NCBI GenBank assembly: GCA_028701715.1
Contig: JAQVQF010000052.1
Coordinates: forward strand, 1 to 12,015
DNA: 12,015 nucleotides
DNA from: Eubacteriales bacterium
GTDB taxonomy: Bacteria; Bacillota; Clostridia; Oscillospirales; CAG-382
Direction of reading: 5' to 3'
Under the pieces are notes generated by a model. It made no database searches, was not told the origin of the DNA, and was given only the letters and a program-made list of their open reading frames with translations. Position numbers and translations under genes: made by a program. Shown here piece after piece: positions 1 through 7,725 of the stretch (the first letter of the stretch is position 1; each line of letters opens with the position of its first letter).

Positions 1-2305
1 CCTTGATTTTCTTTATTGAAGCATAGGTGGTGCCGTTGCTTTCAAACTCCACGCACATGCCCAGCGACTTGGTATATTCGGCGTTGTCGTACAAACGCGA
101 AACGTCCACGCTGTCGCTGAAGGCGTAATTCGGCTGCATACACGCCGCGTCGAAACCGAATTCCTCCCACTTGTCGTAACCGGAAGCCTTGTACCAGGGA
201 ATCCAGAACAGCACATAGTCCATGGAGTGAAGATAATCGGCGGCGTATTTGATCAAAGCGGTATCCTGAGAGTCGGAACCCGCGCTTTCCTCGAACCAGT
301 AGAAGCCTTTGAGGTCGAGATTGGAATAATTCCCGCTTTCAAATTTCGAAATCTGCTCGTCAATAATCCACTTTATCGCTTTTTTACGCCCTTCGAGGGT
401 GGCGAAATTTTCATTGACGCCGTCGCCGTCCACATCGCCGAAGGTGTTTTGCCCGTTACTCAGTGCTTTAAAGGTATAAAGGATGGAGAAAAATACCGAA
501 ACCGTGTAATCGTCACAGCCGAGACTGCTTTTTACCTCGGCCGCTGCGGAATTCAAGGCCGCCACATTGCGGTTGGCTGCGAATTGATTGTCGATATAAA
601 ATTTCCAGCCCGCAAGGGTTTTGGCGTAATCGGAATAATTGAAAGCCGTGTACGGAAGGTACAGGAAGCCGTCCATAAAGGTGTCCATAAGGTTTCCGTC
701 CTTGTCGTAATAGCCCACATAGGGCAGGTATTCGTCCGCGGTTATCAATCCGCTTTCGCTGTGACCGCCGCTGCTGTCCGTGAGGCAGTGATAGGACAGC
801 ATCACGTTGTTCACACCGAGGAAATCCTCCGGCATCAAATATCCGTCTTTATCTCCCATCCCGGTGTCATCCTTTCCCACATCTTCTATATAATCGACCT
901 CATCCGCGGTAACCGCGTCCGATTGTATCTTCTTTGTACCGTACACCTCAAGCTCGCTGCACCATACATGCGCGTAAACCTGCAGATATATAACAACATA
1001 TCTTGCCTTGTATTTTTTATTAAACGTAAACGACGCATTAAATATCTGTGAAGCCGCGTCGGTGGAAAACACCCCTTCCCCGGCTTTACCGTAGGTCACG
1101 CCGTCTTCCGAAACATATACCGCTATCCTTGACGGAGGTGAAATCCCGGTGGCGGTTTGCTTTAAAAATTCGCCTGAAAACGATGTTACCGTGGATAACG
1201 CTCCTAAGTCGAGCAGTATAAACCTGCCGCCCGACTGGGTTATATGAAAATAAGCGGTATTGGTATAGCTTGTCGAAGAAGCACGGACACCGTCCGTCAA
1301 AGCCGTATTTGAGACAGGCGTGTTGTAATAATCCGTTTGGTGATTCGCTGCTATTGCGGTCAGGGGTTTCATTTGATATGACAAATTCTTGAGCATATTT
1401 TTTGAAACGTTATAATCGGTGTCGGAGCTGTTCCAATATGCTTGAGTTGTGATTTCTTGTGCTTCAAACGTACCGTAATAGTTGGGTTCTACTCCGCCGT
1501 AGCTGATAAATTCCACCTCGCTGATAAAGAACCATACGGTTTCGCATTTGGCGAAGGACAGCTTCACATACCTCGCGGACACCGTCAAGGGAAGGCGCAG
1601 CTCATAATAATACATATCCTCGGCTTCGGCGTCCGCGGCTGCTTCTGCCGATGAAACATAGGTATATTTAACGCCGTCGTTTGAAATATACAAATCCATT
1701 TTCGAGGAAAGTCCGATTCCGTAAGACAATTTGCGAAGCGAAGCGACTCTCAGGTCCGCAAGTCCCGATGTAACTGTGCCGAGATCGAAGATAATTTCCG
1801 TATTGTTCTGTTTATAAAGCCCCGCCCAGCTGTCGGCGTTGAAATTACCGGGAATTTCACCGTCGGTGAGCTTCTTGCAGTCGCTGTCGGGATAATCGTC
1901 ACTTGGAAGAGCGTTGTAGGTGTATTCAGCTCCGAGCATGGAGTTTACGGCGTTTTTACTCCTGTCGGTAACACCGTCATATATGGCGTCCACGTATTGG
2001 GCGGTTTCATTTTCGCTTATATTTACAATTCCGAGCAAATGAAGCCTTAAATAAATATAGTCGGTTATGCCGATAACCCCGTTCTCGTCGATATCCGCGG
2101 CATATTTCGCCTCTTCCGACAAAGTGATTTGTCCGAGAATACAAAGACGAACCGTAATATAATCGGAAACATCGATTACTCCGTTGCCGTTTACGTCTCC
2201 TTTTCTGTACGACTGTGTATTTTCCTCGGCTTTTACACCGATGCAGCCGAAGCACAGCGGTAGCATTAAAGCCGCGGCAAGCATTATTGAATATAATTTT
2301 TTCAT
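1..2305 (-). CDS. Secreted dockerin / discoidin-like / DUF4855 protein (3' end outside the window)
   Basis: The reading frame is open from an ATG at 2303-2305 to the window edge: 768 codons with no stop in frame. Residues 1-26 form a Sec signal peptide (MKK, hydrophobic core, cleavage after VKA). Residues 36-92 look like a type I dockerin with two Ca-binding loops, D37-N39-N41-D48 and D71-D73-N75-D82. Two discoidin (F5/8 type C)-like regions follow, about 125-268 and 310-455, each with LTDG, a DLG strand and a YxSxDGVxY stretch. From about 490 the protein resembles DUF4855, including a GYDKWEEFGFD segment and MQPNY near residue 722. Dockerins bind cohesins on scaffoldins and discoidin domains often bind glycans, so a role in extracellular polysaccharide handling is inferred; DUF4855 has no established reaction that I know. 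GGAGG at 2311-2315 supports the start. The C-terminus is missing only because the window ends. Confidence 0.82.
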   Translation of the reverse strand, partial: MKKLYSIMLAAALMLPLCFGCIGVKAEENTQSYRKGDVNGNGVIDVSDYITVRLCILGQITLSEEAKYAADIDENGVIGITDYIYLRLHLLGIVNISENETAQYVDAIYDGVTDRSKNAVNSMLGAEYTYNALPSDDYPDSDCKKLTDGEIPGNFNADSWAGLYKQNNTEIIFDLGTVTSGLADLRVASLRKLSYGIGLSSKMDLYISNDGVKYTYVSSAEAAADAEAEDMYYYELRLPLTVSARYVKLSFAKCETVWFFISEVEFISYGGVEPNYYGTFEAQEITTQAYWNSSDTDYNVSKNMLKNLSYQMKPLTAIAANHQTDYYNTPVSNTALTDGVRASSTSYTNTAYFHITQSGGRFILLDLGALSTVTSFSGEFLKQTATGISPPSRIAVYVSEDGVTYGKAGEGVFSTDAASQIFNASFTFNKKYKARYVVIYLQVYAHVWCSELEVYGTKKIQSDAVTADEVDYIEDVGKDDTGMGDKDGYLMPEDFLGVNNVMLSYHCLTDSSGGHSESGLITADEYLPYVGYYDKDGNLMDTFMDGFLYLPYTAFNYSDYAKTLAGWKFYIDNQFAANRNVAALNSAAAEVKSSLGCDDYTVSVFFSILYTFKALSNGQNTFGDVDGDGVNENFATLEGRKKAIKWIIDEQISKFESGNYSNLDLKGFYWFEESAGSDSQDTALIKYAADYLHSMDYVLFWIPWYKASGYDKWEEFGFDAACMQPNYAFSDSVDVSRLYDNAEYTKSLGMCVEFESNGTTYASIKKIK

Positions 2306-2344
2306 GGCTGCCTCCGTTTTACATTAACAAACATTATTATATTT

Positions 2345-2373
2345 ATTATACACATATCTTAATTATATAGCAA
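2345..2373 (-). promoter_or_regulatory. Promoter of the dockerin/DUF4855 gene
   Basis: Read on the minus strand, TTGCTA (2368-2373) is followed after 17 nt by a perfect TATAAT (2345-2350), about 40 nt before the start codon. It is sigma-A-like: the -10 is consensus and the -35 matches 4 of 6. It is divergent from the transporter promoter at 2420-2448. Confidence 0.6.
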
Positions 2374-2419
2374 CAGTTTTTTACCGGATTAATTTTTTTC
2401 ATTATGTATTCGACCTTTA

Positions 2420-2448
2420 TTGACATTTCATTTCAGTCATGGTATCAT
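2420..2448 (+). promoter_or_regulatory. Promoter of the AEC transporter gene
   Basis: A perfect TTGACA (2420-2425), a 17-nt spacer and TATCAT (2443-2448, 5 of 6 matches) form a near-consensus vegetative promoter. It lies about 120 nt before the transporter start codon, which leaves a long untranslated leader. Confidence 0.7.
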
Positions 2449-2454
2449 TATGAA

Positions 2455-2567
2455 AGAAAAATTTGCGTAAGCATCGCAAACGGACGGATATTCTGATTTG
2501 GCTTGCACGGCGCAAAGGTTATCGGCGGTATTCTTAACCTGCCGAGGTAAGGAAATGATTATAAACC
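2455..2567 (+). promoter_or_regulatory. Structured 5' leader of the transporter gene (candidate cis-regulatory RNA)
   Basis: The predicted transcript has a leader of roughly 110 nt. It holds a hairpin TTTGCG/CGCAAA (2462-2467 with 2475-2480), a small TTGC/GCAA hairpin (2503-2506 with 2512-2515), and two perfect stems that compete. AGGTTA (2516-2521) pairs with TAACCT (2535-2540), while TCGGC (2522-2526) pairs with GCCGA (2541-2545). The second pairing reaches into the GAGG of the ribosome binding region (2544-2553). I do not recognise a known riboswitch class in it. Confidence 0.35.
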
Positions 2568-3509
2568 ATGACTGTGAGTATTTCATCCGTTGTAAACGTA
2601 ATACTGCCGCTTTTTTTAATTTTACTTTTGGGAACCTTTATAAGAAAAATAGGCGTGATAGACTGGCAGACCACAAAAAAGCTGTCCTCCTTTGTGGTAA
2701 ATATCACCCATCCGTTTTTGATAATAGCCTCTTTCCAGACAGAGGTGACTTCCGACAAGCTGCTGATAGCGCTTGAAATAATCGCGGCTTCCATTGTGCT
2801 GCATGTTTCGTTTTCAATCCTCGCAAGGTTTTTGTTTAAAAATTCGGAAAAAGCCGACAGAGCGACGCTGGAATTCGGACTTATCTTCGGCAACTGCGGA
2901 TTTTTGGGGTTTCCCGTTCTAATGGCGGTGTTCCCGACAAACGGACTTTTTTACGGAGCTGCGTTTACTCTTGTATTTAATATCTATATAAGGATATACG
3001 GCGTTTATCTGCTTAACAAGGGCAAAAAGGACAGCAACGCTCTGCGGAAGGCTTTTGTAAATCCCGGAACGATAGCGTCTTTTATCGGTATTATTATGTT
3101 TGTTTGTTCGATAAAGCTGCCCGCGGCGCTTTTCAACACCTTTACCACCGTAGGCGACCTCACCTTTCCGCTTTCGATGCTGGTAGTGGGCAGTTTGCTG
3201 TGCAACCAGCCTTTCAGAAATCTTTTTCGCCGTAAAATATACATTTTTTCCTTCGCAAGGCTGCTGCTTCTCCCGGTGCTCGTGCTGACAATATGCTCTG
3301 TTTTGTTCGTGGATAAGGGCTTGACCTATGTATGCGTTATAATGGCATCCATGCCCACCGCCGCCAATACGGCGTTGTTCAGCGAGCTGTATAAATCCAA
3401 TTCGCCCCTTGCCGCCTCCTGCGTGGGGATTACCTCCCTGCTTTCTGTAGTGACCATTCCGGCAATGCTCGCGCTTACCGATTTAATGATGAACCTTTTG
3501 GGACGTTAA
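2568..3509 (+). CDS. AEC (auxin efflux carrier) family membrane transporter
   Basis: This 313-residue integral membrane protein has about ten hydrophobic segments, the usual size and layout of the bacterial AEC family (BART superfamily), whose members export or exchange small organic acids and similar metabolites. Family-like signatures are the N-terminal NVILPLFLILLLG helix with the following RKIG turn, the glycine-rich FGNCGFLGFPV segment near residue 110, and a C-terminal half carrying PTAANTALF. The substrate cannot be read from the sequence. The ATG at 2568 is the first start after an in-frame TAA at 2562. The best Shine-Dalgarno match (GAGGTAAGGA, 2544-2553) sits unusually far upstream, about 14 nt away. 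The gene has its own promoter and a structured leader, and no other transport gene is adjacent. Confidence 0.85.
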   Translation: MTVSISSVVNVILPLFLILLLGTFIRKIGVIDWQTTKKLSSFVVNITHPFLIIASFQTEVTSDKLLIALEIIAASIVLHVSFSILARFLFKNSEKADRATLEFGLIFGNCGFLGFPVLMAVFPTNGLFYGAAFTLVFNIYIRIYGVYLLNKGKKDSNALRKAFVNPGTIASFIGIIMFVCSIKLPAALFNTFTTVGDLTFPLSMLVVGSLLCNQPFRNLFRRKIYIFSFARLLLLPVLVLTICSVLFVDKGLTYVCVIMASMPTAANTALFSELYKSNSPLAASCVGITSLLSVVTIPAMLALTDLMMNLLGR

Positions 3510-3633
3510 GCTTTTAGCTTTCAGCTTGAAACTTTATTAAAAAACAAACCGAAACTCCGTCCGTGGCGGTCCGCGATTGTAAAGCTTTGTTTTACCGTCG
3601 TCATAAAACAATTATAAGGAAAGGGTAGACATT

Positions 3634-4035
3634 ATGAAAAAGCTGTTTATTTTTCCGCTTCTCTTATTATTGCCGCTTTTAATATGCGCCTGCTCCGGTT
3701 CTGAAGCCAAGGTGACCGTTTCGGTTAAAATAACCGTTATGGATTCCGAAACGGGCTACAGCGGAGTGCTTTATCAAAACGATTCTTACGGATACAAGCT
3801 CGGTTCACCCAACGTGGACGGTGTGCTGAACGCGCTTACGAAAGCGGAAAAAATCAATTATTTCTTTGACGGGAGCTTTATCACGATAAATAATTTCAAT
3901 TTCTTTGACGCGCTTGACAACAGCTATTCGCGCGCGTGGATAGTAAAGATAAACGGTACCGGCGGAAAAGGCGTTTTTGCCGAAATCTCGGAAGGCGATG
4001 CAATAGAGCTGACCTATATTGTTTTTCCGCATTGA
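3634..4035 (+). CDS. Small lipoprotein with a DUF4430 (transcobalamin C-terminal-like) domain
   Basis: The protein has 133 residues. MKK, a leucine-rich core and ICAC at residues 17-20 form a lipoprotein signal, with C20 as the probable lipidated cysteine (Cys at position -2 is unusual). The mature part fits DUF4430: a beta strand with VTVSVKITV, a GVLNALTKAEKI helix, and the late signature RAWIVKING ending with a GDAIELTYIV strand. DUF4430 domains resemble the C-terminal domain of cobalamin-binding transcobalamin and occur in many Firmicute surface proteins, but a ligand is not established here. AAGGAAAGGG at 3616-3625 gives a good ribosome binding site 8 nt before the ATG. The 124-nt gap after the transporter gene holds no terminator that I can see, so co-transcription is possible. 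A strong terminator follows. Confidence 0.75.
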   Translation: MKKLFIFPLLLLLPLLICACSGSEAKVTVSVKITVMDSETGYSGVLYQNDSYGYKLGSPNVDGVLNALTKAEKINYFFDGSFITINNFNFFDALDNSYSRAWIVKINGTGGKGVFAEISEGDAIELTYIVFPH

Positions 4036-4064
4036 TTAATTCCCATTACAAATAAATTACAAAT

Positions 4065-4092
4065 GCCGTATGCCGCGATACGGCTTTTTTTT
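4065..4092 (+). terminator. Rho-independent terminator after the DUF4430 gene
   Basis: The 7-bp stem GCCGTAT (4065-4071) / ATACGGC (4078-4084) has a 6-nt loop and is followed directly by eight T (4085-4092). It lies 30 nt after the lipoprotein stop codon. Confidence 0.9.
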
Positions 4093-4308
4093 GTATTGAT
4101 ACGTAAAAATAACCTAAAATAATTTATTTTCCCAACCTTTTCTCATCTTCCGTGTCTTTATTGACGAAAGCTTTCATTAAGAAACGAGTTAAAAATGTTA
4201 AAAACGGACGCCGAACGCATTATAACTGAATATATGAAGCGGATAAAGGAACCGACTGCGGAACAAAAAAATCGCTCACGACCATTATAATACCCAACAA
4301 ATAGCATG
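4093..4308. other. Intergenic stretch with no supported gene
   Basis: This A/T-rich DNA lies between two convergent terminators. The only open frame of note is 4195-4290 (+), 31 codons from an ATG with no ribosome binding site. Its product begins MLKTDAERIITEYMKRI, faintly like the first helix of sigma-70-type factors, then becomes unrecognisable. I do not count it as a gene. No promoter, repeat or RNA gene stood out. Confidence 0.5.
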
Positions 4309-4344
4309 AAAAAGCCCGCGGGATAAAACCCGCGGGTGCTTTTT
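4309..4344. terminator. Bidirectional terminator at the end of clpX
   Basis: CCCGCGGG (4315-4322) and its identical palindromic partner (4329-4336) form an 8-bp GC stem around an ATAAAA loop. AAAAA (4309-4313) on one side and TTTTT (4340-4344) on the other give a U-run to transcripts from either direction. It begins right after the clpX stop codon, so it mainly ends the tig-clpP-clpX operon on the minus strand. Confidence 0.9.
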
Positions 4345-4346
4345 AC

Positions 4347-5582
4347 CTATGCGATCATATCGGAGGTTATTGTCAGTTCCTTTATATCCTCCTGCGAAGG
4401 AATACTGAACATGTAACCCGTCATGACCTTTTCTATTATACTGCGAAGTCCTCTCGCTCCGGTGTTAAGGATTATCGCCTTATCCGCCACCTTGTCAAGG
4501 GCTTCCTTATCGAATTCTAATTTTACGCCGTCCATTTCCATAAGCTTGGTATACTGCTTGACAAGCGCGTTCTTCGGCTCGGTCAATATTCTGACCAGCG
4601 CGTTTCTGTCGAGAGGATCAAGAGAGCTGATCACCGGCACACGCCCCACAAGCTCAGGGATAATACCGTATTTCACCAGGTCATGCGGGGTGACTTCATG
4701 CAAGGTCTTGGATTTCGTCTTCTGCTCCTTGGTGAGCACGCTTGACGAATAGCCGATGGACTGCTTGCCTAATCTTTCCTCCACGATTGTTTCAAGTCCG
4801 TCGAAAGCGCCGCCGCAGATGAACATGATATTTGTGGTGTCTATCTGTATAAATTCCTGATTGGGATGCTTTCTGCCGCCCTGAGGAGGCACATTGGAGA
4901 TGGTTCCCTCAAGAATTTTCAATAATGCCTGCTGCACGCCCTCGCCTGAAACATCTCTCGTTATCGAACGGTTTTCGCTTCTGCGGGATATTTTATCTAT
5001 TTCATCGATATAGATAATACCCCGTTCGGCTTTGGAAACGTCATAATCCGCGGCTTGTATCAGCTTGAGCAGGATATTTTCGACATCCTCGCCCACATAT
5101 CCCGCTTCGGTCAGAGTGGTGGCGTCCGCAATGGCAAACGGCACGGAAAGTATTTCCGCCAGCGTCTGCGCCAGCAAGGTTTTACCCACGCCTGTGGGTC
5201 CGAGCAGGAGAATGTTGGATTTCTGGAGCTTGACTCCTTCCTCCTCACCCTTCTTTTTCGGCTTCACCAGAGTGTTAATGCGTTTATAATGATTGTAAAC
5301 CGCGACCGAAAGAGCTATTTTAGCTTCGTCCTGACCTACCACATGCTCATCCAGTTTTGCTTTAATTTCCGCCGGCTTGAGAAGCGGTATGGGCTTCTGC
5401 TTGGAGCCCTTACCGGTTTTTTCCGACATCATGTCCTCGTACTCATAGGTTATCGCGGTACAGATGGATATGCATTCGTCGCAGAATTCCATATCGCGGC
5501 CTTCTATCTTCAGCCGTATGGGGCGTTCGGTATACCTGCCGCAAAACGCGCAGTTTTTACCGGTATTCTTGTTGTTTTCCAT
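4347..5582 (-). CDS. clpX: ClpX, ATPase and unfoldase subunit of the ClpXP protease
   Basis: This 411-residue AAA+ protein is of normal length for ClpX. The N-terminal zinc-binding domain carries C11, C14, C34 and C37. Walker A is GPTGVGKT (128-135), the pore-1 loop is GYVG (161-164), Walker B is IIYIDE (189-194), the second pore loop contains R237-K238-H239, the arginine-finger region is PELVGR (309-314), and sensor 2 is GARGLR (375-380). It hexamerises in the cytosol, recognises tagged substrates, unfolds them with ATP and threads them into ClpP. The loop that docks ClpP reads IGY (276-278) instead of the usual IGF. The start codon lies 3 nt after the clpP stop, so the two genes are translationally close and are expressed together. 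A GC-rich terminator follows immediately, and no lon gene follows as it does in Bacillus. Confidence 0.97.
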   Translation of the reverse strand: MENNKNTGKNCAFCGRYTERPIRLKIEGRDMEFCDECISICTAITYEYEDMMSEKTGKGSKQKPIPLLKPAEIKAKLDEHVVGQDEAKIALSVAVYNHYKRINTLVKPKKKGEEEGVKLQKSNILLLGPTGVGKTLLAQTLAEILSVPFAIADATTLTEAGYVGEDVENILLKLIQAADYDVSKAERGIIYIDEIDKISRRSENRSITRDVSGEGVQQALLKILEGTISNVPPQGGRKHPNQEFIQIDTTNIMFICGGAFDGLETIVEERLGKQSIGYSSSVLTKEQKTKSKTLHEVTPHDLVKYGIIPELVGRVPVISSLDPLDRNALVRILTEPKNALVKQYTKLMEMDGVKLEFDKEALDKVADKAIILNTGARGLRSIIEKVMTGYMFSIPSQEDIKELTITSDMIA

Positions 5583-5585
5583 TAA

Positions 5586-6170
5586 TTACTGCCTTTTTTC
5601 AAAAACTTTATCTATCAATCCGTACTCAAGCGCCTGCAAAGGGTCAAGGAAATTGTCTCTTTCCGTATCGGCGCATATCTGTTCATAGGGCTTTCCTGTT
5701 TTTTCGGCAAGGGTTCTGTTGAGCTTTTCTTTGATTTTTATTATTCTTTCCGCATGTATCTTGATATCCGTCGCCTGACCCTGCATTCCGCCGAGGGGCT
5801 GATGAATGAGAATTTCGGAATTGGGAAGCGCTATACGTTTTCCCTTGGTTCCCGCCGCGAGCAGAAACGCCGCCATGGAAGCCGCCATCCCCACGCATAT
5901 GGTGGAAACGTCACATTTGATAAAATTCATGGTGTCGTATATGGCCATGCCGCTGGTTATGGACCCGCCGGGTGAGTTTATATAAAGACATATATCTTTG
6001 TCCGGATCCTGAGCCTCAAGATAAAGCAGCTGCGCGACCACCAATGACGCCGTGGTATCGTTAATTTCATCGCCGATAAACACTATTCTGTCGTTTAATA
6101 ACCTTGAAAAGATGTCGTATGAGCGTTCACCTCTGTTGGTTTGCTCTATAACCATCGGTACCAGTGGCAT
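5586..6170 (-). CDS. clpP: ClpP, serine peptidase subunit of the ATP-dependent Clp protease
   Basis: This 194-residue protein is the normal size for ClpP. The catalytic triad is visible: S98 in GMAASMAA, H123 in LIHQPLGG and D172 in TERDNF. The oxyanion-side motif NSPGGS (65-70) is intact. ClpP forms two stacked heptameric rings in the cytosol and degrades polypeptides delivered by ClpX. No long propeptide is present; the protein begins MPLVPMVIEQ, as in many Firmicutes. GAAGG, about 9 nt before the ATG, is the ribosome binding site. It sits between tig (82-nt gap) and clpX (3-nt gap), the classic bacterial order, so it is expected to be transcribed from the tig promoter; I found no convincing internal promoter in the tig-clpP gap. 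No CtsR or HrcA box was recognised. Confidence 0.97.
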   Translation of the reverse strand: MPLVPMVIEQTNRGERSYDIFSRLLNDRIVFIGDEINDTTASLVVAQLLYLEAQDPDKDICLYINSPGGSITSGMAIYDTMNFIKCDVSTICVGMAASMAAFLLAAGTKGKRIALPNSEILIHQPLGGMQGQATDIKIHAERIIKIKEKLNRTLAEKTGKPYEQICADTERDNFLDPLQALEYGLIDKVFEKRQ

Positions 6171-6221
6171 AATCTGACCTTCTTTCTGATTTTAGGTTGG
6201 CTTTTCCCTGTACATTTTAAA

Positions 6222-6244
6222 ATGCTTAGATGCTTAGATGCTTA
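6222..6244. repeat. Short tandem repeat between clpP and tig
   Basis: The 8-nt unit ATGCTTAG occurs twice in full and once minus its last base (6222-6229, 6230-6237, 6238-6244). It lies 8 nt after the tig stop in the transcribed spacer. It has no stem potential that would suggest a terminator. Confidence 0.8.
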
Positions 6245-6252
6245 ACTGCTGA

Positions 6253-7548
6253 TTATTCTTCTTTGGAAACGGGTTTAACCGCAATCGCATTTTCCCTGAT
6301 AAAATCGACCGCCTTACGATAGCAGATATCCTCGGTTATATCGGCTTCGTGTATTGATTCTTTGATTTTGTCTATTTCCATCTTATAGCCCGCGGCTATT
6401 TTTTCATATTCGGCCGTTATTTCCTCCGCGGTCGGAACAATGCCTTCCGCCTTGATCACCGCTTCGAGAGCAAGACGGGTGCGTACGCGTCTTTCGGACT
6501 GGGAGCGGAACGAATCCTTGAGAGCTTTTTCATCGGTGCCGGTGTATTTGTAATACAATTCAAGGCTGCCGCCCTGGGATCTGAGACGATAATCGAAATC
6601 GCGCATTTCCGTTTCGGTTTCGGTCTCTGTCATGGGTTCCGGCACTTCCACTTCGGTATTGGCAAGCAGGGCGTCGATAAGCTTTTCCTCGTACGCTCTG
6701 TCGTTGGCTTTTTCTTTTCTATCGGATATTTTCGCCTTGATATCAGCCTTATATTCATCGACCGTATTGAGAGTGTCGGACACTTCCTTTACAAAATCGT
6801 CGTCAAGCTCGGGTATTTCGTCCCTTTTGATTTCATGGAGCGTTATTTTAAACACAGCTTCACAGCCCGCAAGCTTTTCCGAGCCGTATTCTTCCGGGAA
6901 TTTTACGGTTATATCAAAGCTTTCGCCCGTGCCGTGGCCGATAAGCTGCTCCTCAAAGCCGGGTATAAACGAACCGGAGCCGAGCTTGAGATTGTGTTTT
7001 TCGGCCTTGCCGCCCTCGAAAGCGACGTCGTTTATAAAGCCTTCGAAATCCATAACGACATCATCGCCGTTTTCGGCGGGTCGGTCGGTTATGGTAAGGA
7101 GCCTTGAGTTGCGTTTTCTGACCTGGAGTATTTCGTTGTCTATATCCTCGTCGGTAACGACGGCTTCTTCTTTTTCCGCCTCAAGTCCCTTGTAAGCGCT
7201 GACGACCGCAACGGGCTTGGTATATACCTTTGCCGTTAGCGTCACGCCGTTTTCATCCACGGACACTATTTCTATTTCGGGACGGGAGACGACATTCAGC
7301 CCGGCTTCCTCCACCGCTTCGGAATAAATGTCCGGCAGGATACTGTCGATAGCGTCGTCATAGAAGAAAGACTTTCCGTACATTTTTTCAATAATTGATT
7401 TCGGGGCTTTACCTCTGCGAAAACCCGGGACATTGATTTTGCCTACATTTTTTTTGTATGCCTTCATTACCGCGTCATCGAACGCGTCCTTTTCGATTTT
7501 TAAAGTCAGCTGTTTATAATTGCTGCTTATTTCCTTAACATTTTCCAT
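6253..7548 (-). CDS. tig: Trigger factor, ribosome-associated chaperone and peptidyl-prolyl isomerase
   Basis: At 431 residues this is the typical length. The N-terminal ribosome-docking domain carries the signature GFRRGKAP (42-49), which contacts the ribosome near the exit tunnel. A FKBP-like PPIase domain occupies about 150-245 (NGDDVVMDFEGF, LGSGSFIPGFEEQL, FPEEY). The C-terminal helical chaperone arms follow, with the conserved region EVPEPM through a RLRSQG segment near 300-330. That region contains a run of alternating Thr and Glu (TETETETE) where other trigger factors are less repetitive. It folds nascent proteins in the cytosol. It is the first gene of the tig-clpP-clpX operon, read from the promoter at 7640-7667. 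GGAAAGG lies about 11 nt before the ATG, a slightly long spacing. Confidence 0.96.
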   Translation of the reverse strand: MENVKEISSNYKQLTLKIEKDAFDDAVMKAYKKNVGKINVPGFRRGKAPKSIIEKMYGKSFFYDDAIDSILPDIYSEAVEEAGLNVVSRPEIEIVSVDENGVTLTAKVYTKPVAVVSAYKGLEAEKEEAVVTDEDIDNEILQVRKRNSRLLTITDRPAENGDDVVMDFEGFINDVAFEGGKAEKHNLKLGSGSFIPGFEEQLIGHGTGESFDITVKFPEEYGSEKLAGCEAVFKITLHEIKRDEIPELDDDFVKEVSDTLNTVDEYKADIKAKISDRKEKANDRAYEEKLIDALLANTEVEVPEPMTETETETEMRDFDYRLRSQGGSLELYYKYTGTDEKALKDSFRSQSERRVRTRLALEAVIKAEGIVPTAEEITAEYEKIAAGYKMEIDKIKESIHEADITEDICYRKAVDFIRENAIAVKPVSKEE

Positions 7549-7639
7549 GAATTAATTTACCTTTCCGCCGAATGATCGAATGCTTGGAAGTATGGCTCCC
7601 AAACCGTTTATCTTTCAATCGTTATATCATATCTATATT

Positions 7640-7667
7640 ATTTTATACTAAAGCTGCGATTTGTCAA
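7640..7667 (-). promoter_or_regulatory. Promoter of the tig-clpP-clpX operon
   Basis: On the minus strand a perfect TTGACA (7662-7667) is followed after 16 nt by TAAAAT (7640-7645, 5 of 6 matches), about 90 nt before the tig start. TATAAA slightly upstream is an alternative -10 but with poor spacing. Confidence 0.6.
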
Positions 7668-7725
7668 CAGCTTTTTCCGAAATCGTGTCTTTTGTAACGA
7701 ATCTTAAAATTTTTAAGTAAACATC

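Noticed and set aside
227..1051. A 274-codon plus-strand open frame
   Set aside because: It is the exact codon-aligned antisense of the dockerin/DUF4855 gene; the minus strand carries signal peptide, domains and ribosome binding site, while this product has no recognisable features.
2242..2260. Cys21 of the dockerin protein as a lipidation site
   Set aside because: The residues before it (C-F-G) do not form a lipobox; an ordinary signal-peptidase site after VKA fits better.
2516..2545. H-type pseudoknot in the transporter leader
   Set aside because: The two stems interleave without linking loops on either side, so both cannot form together; competing hairpins are the better reading.
2500..2553. 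Resemblance to a cyclic-di-GMP (GEMM) riboswitch through a CGCAAAG segment
   Set aside because: The flanking conserved helices and the rest of the GEMM core are absent.
2498..2776. Plus-strand frame overlapping the transporter start
   Set aside because: Out of frame with the transporter, with no membrane or domain features; it arises from the leader plus the shifted transporter codons.
5055..5585. 176-codon plus-strand frame inside clpX
   Set aside because: Antisense shadow of clpX, with no ribosome binding site or family resemblance.
6632..7195. 187-codon serine-rich plus-strand frame inside tig
   Set aside because: Antisense shadow of the tig coding sequence; its Ser-rich composition comes from complementing Glu/Asp-rich codons.
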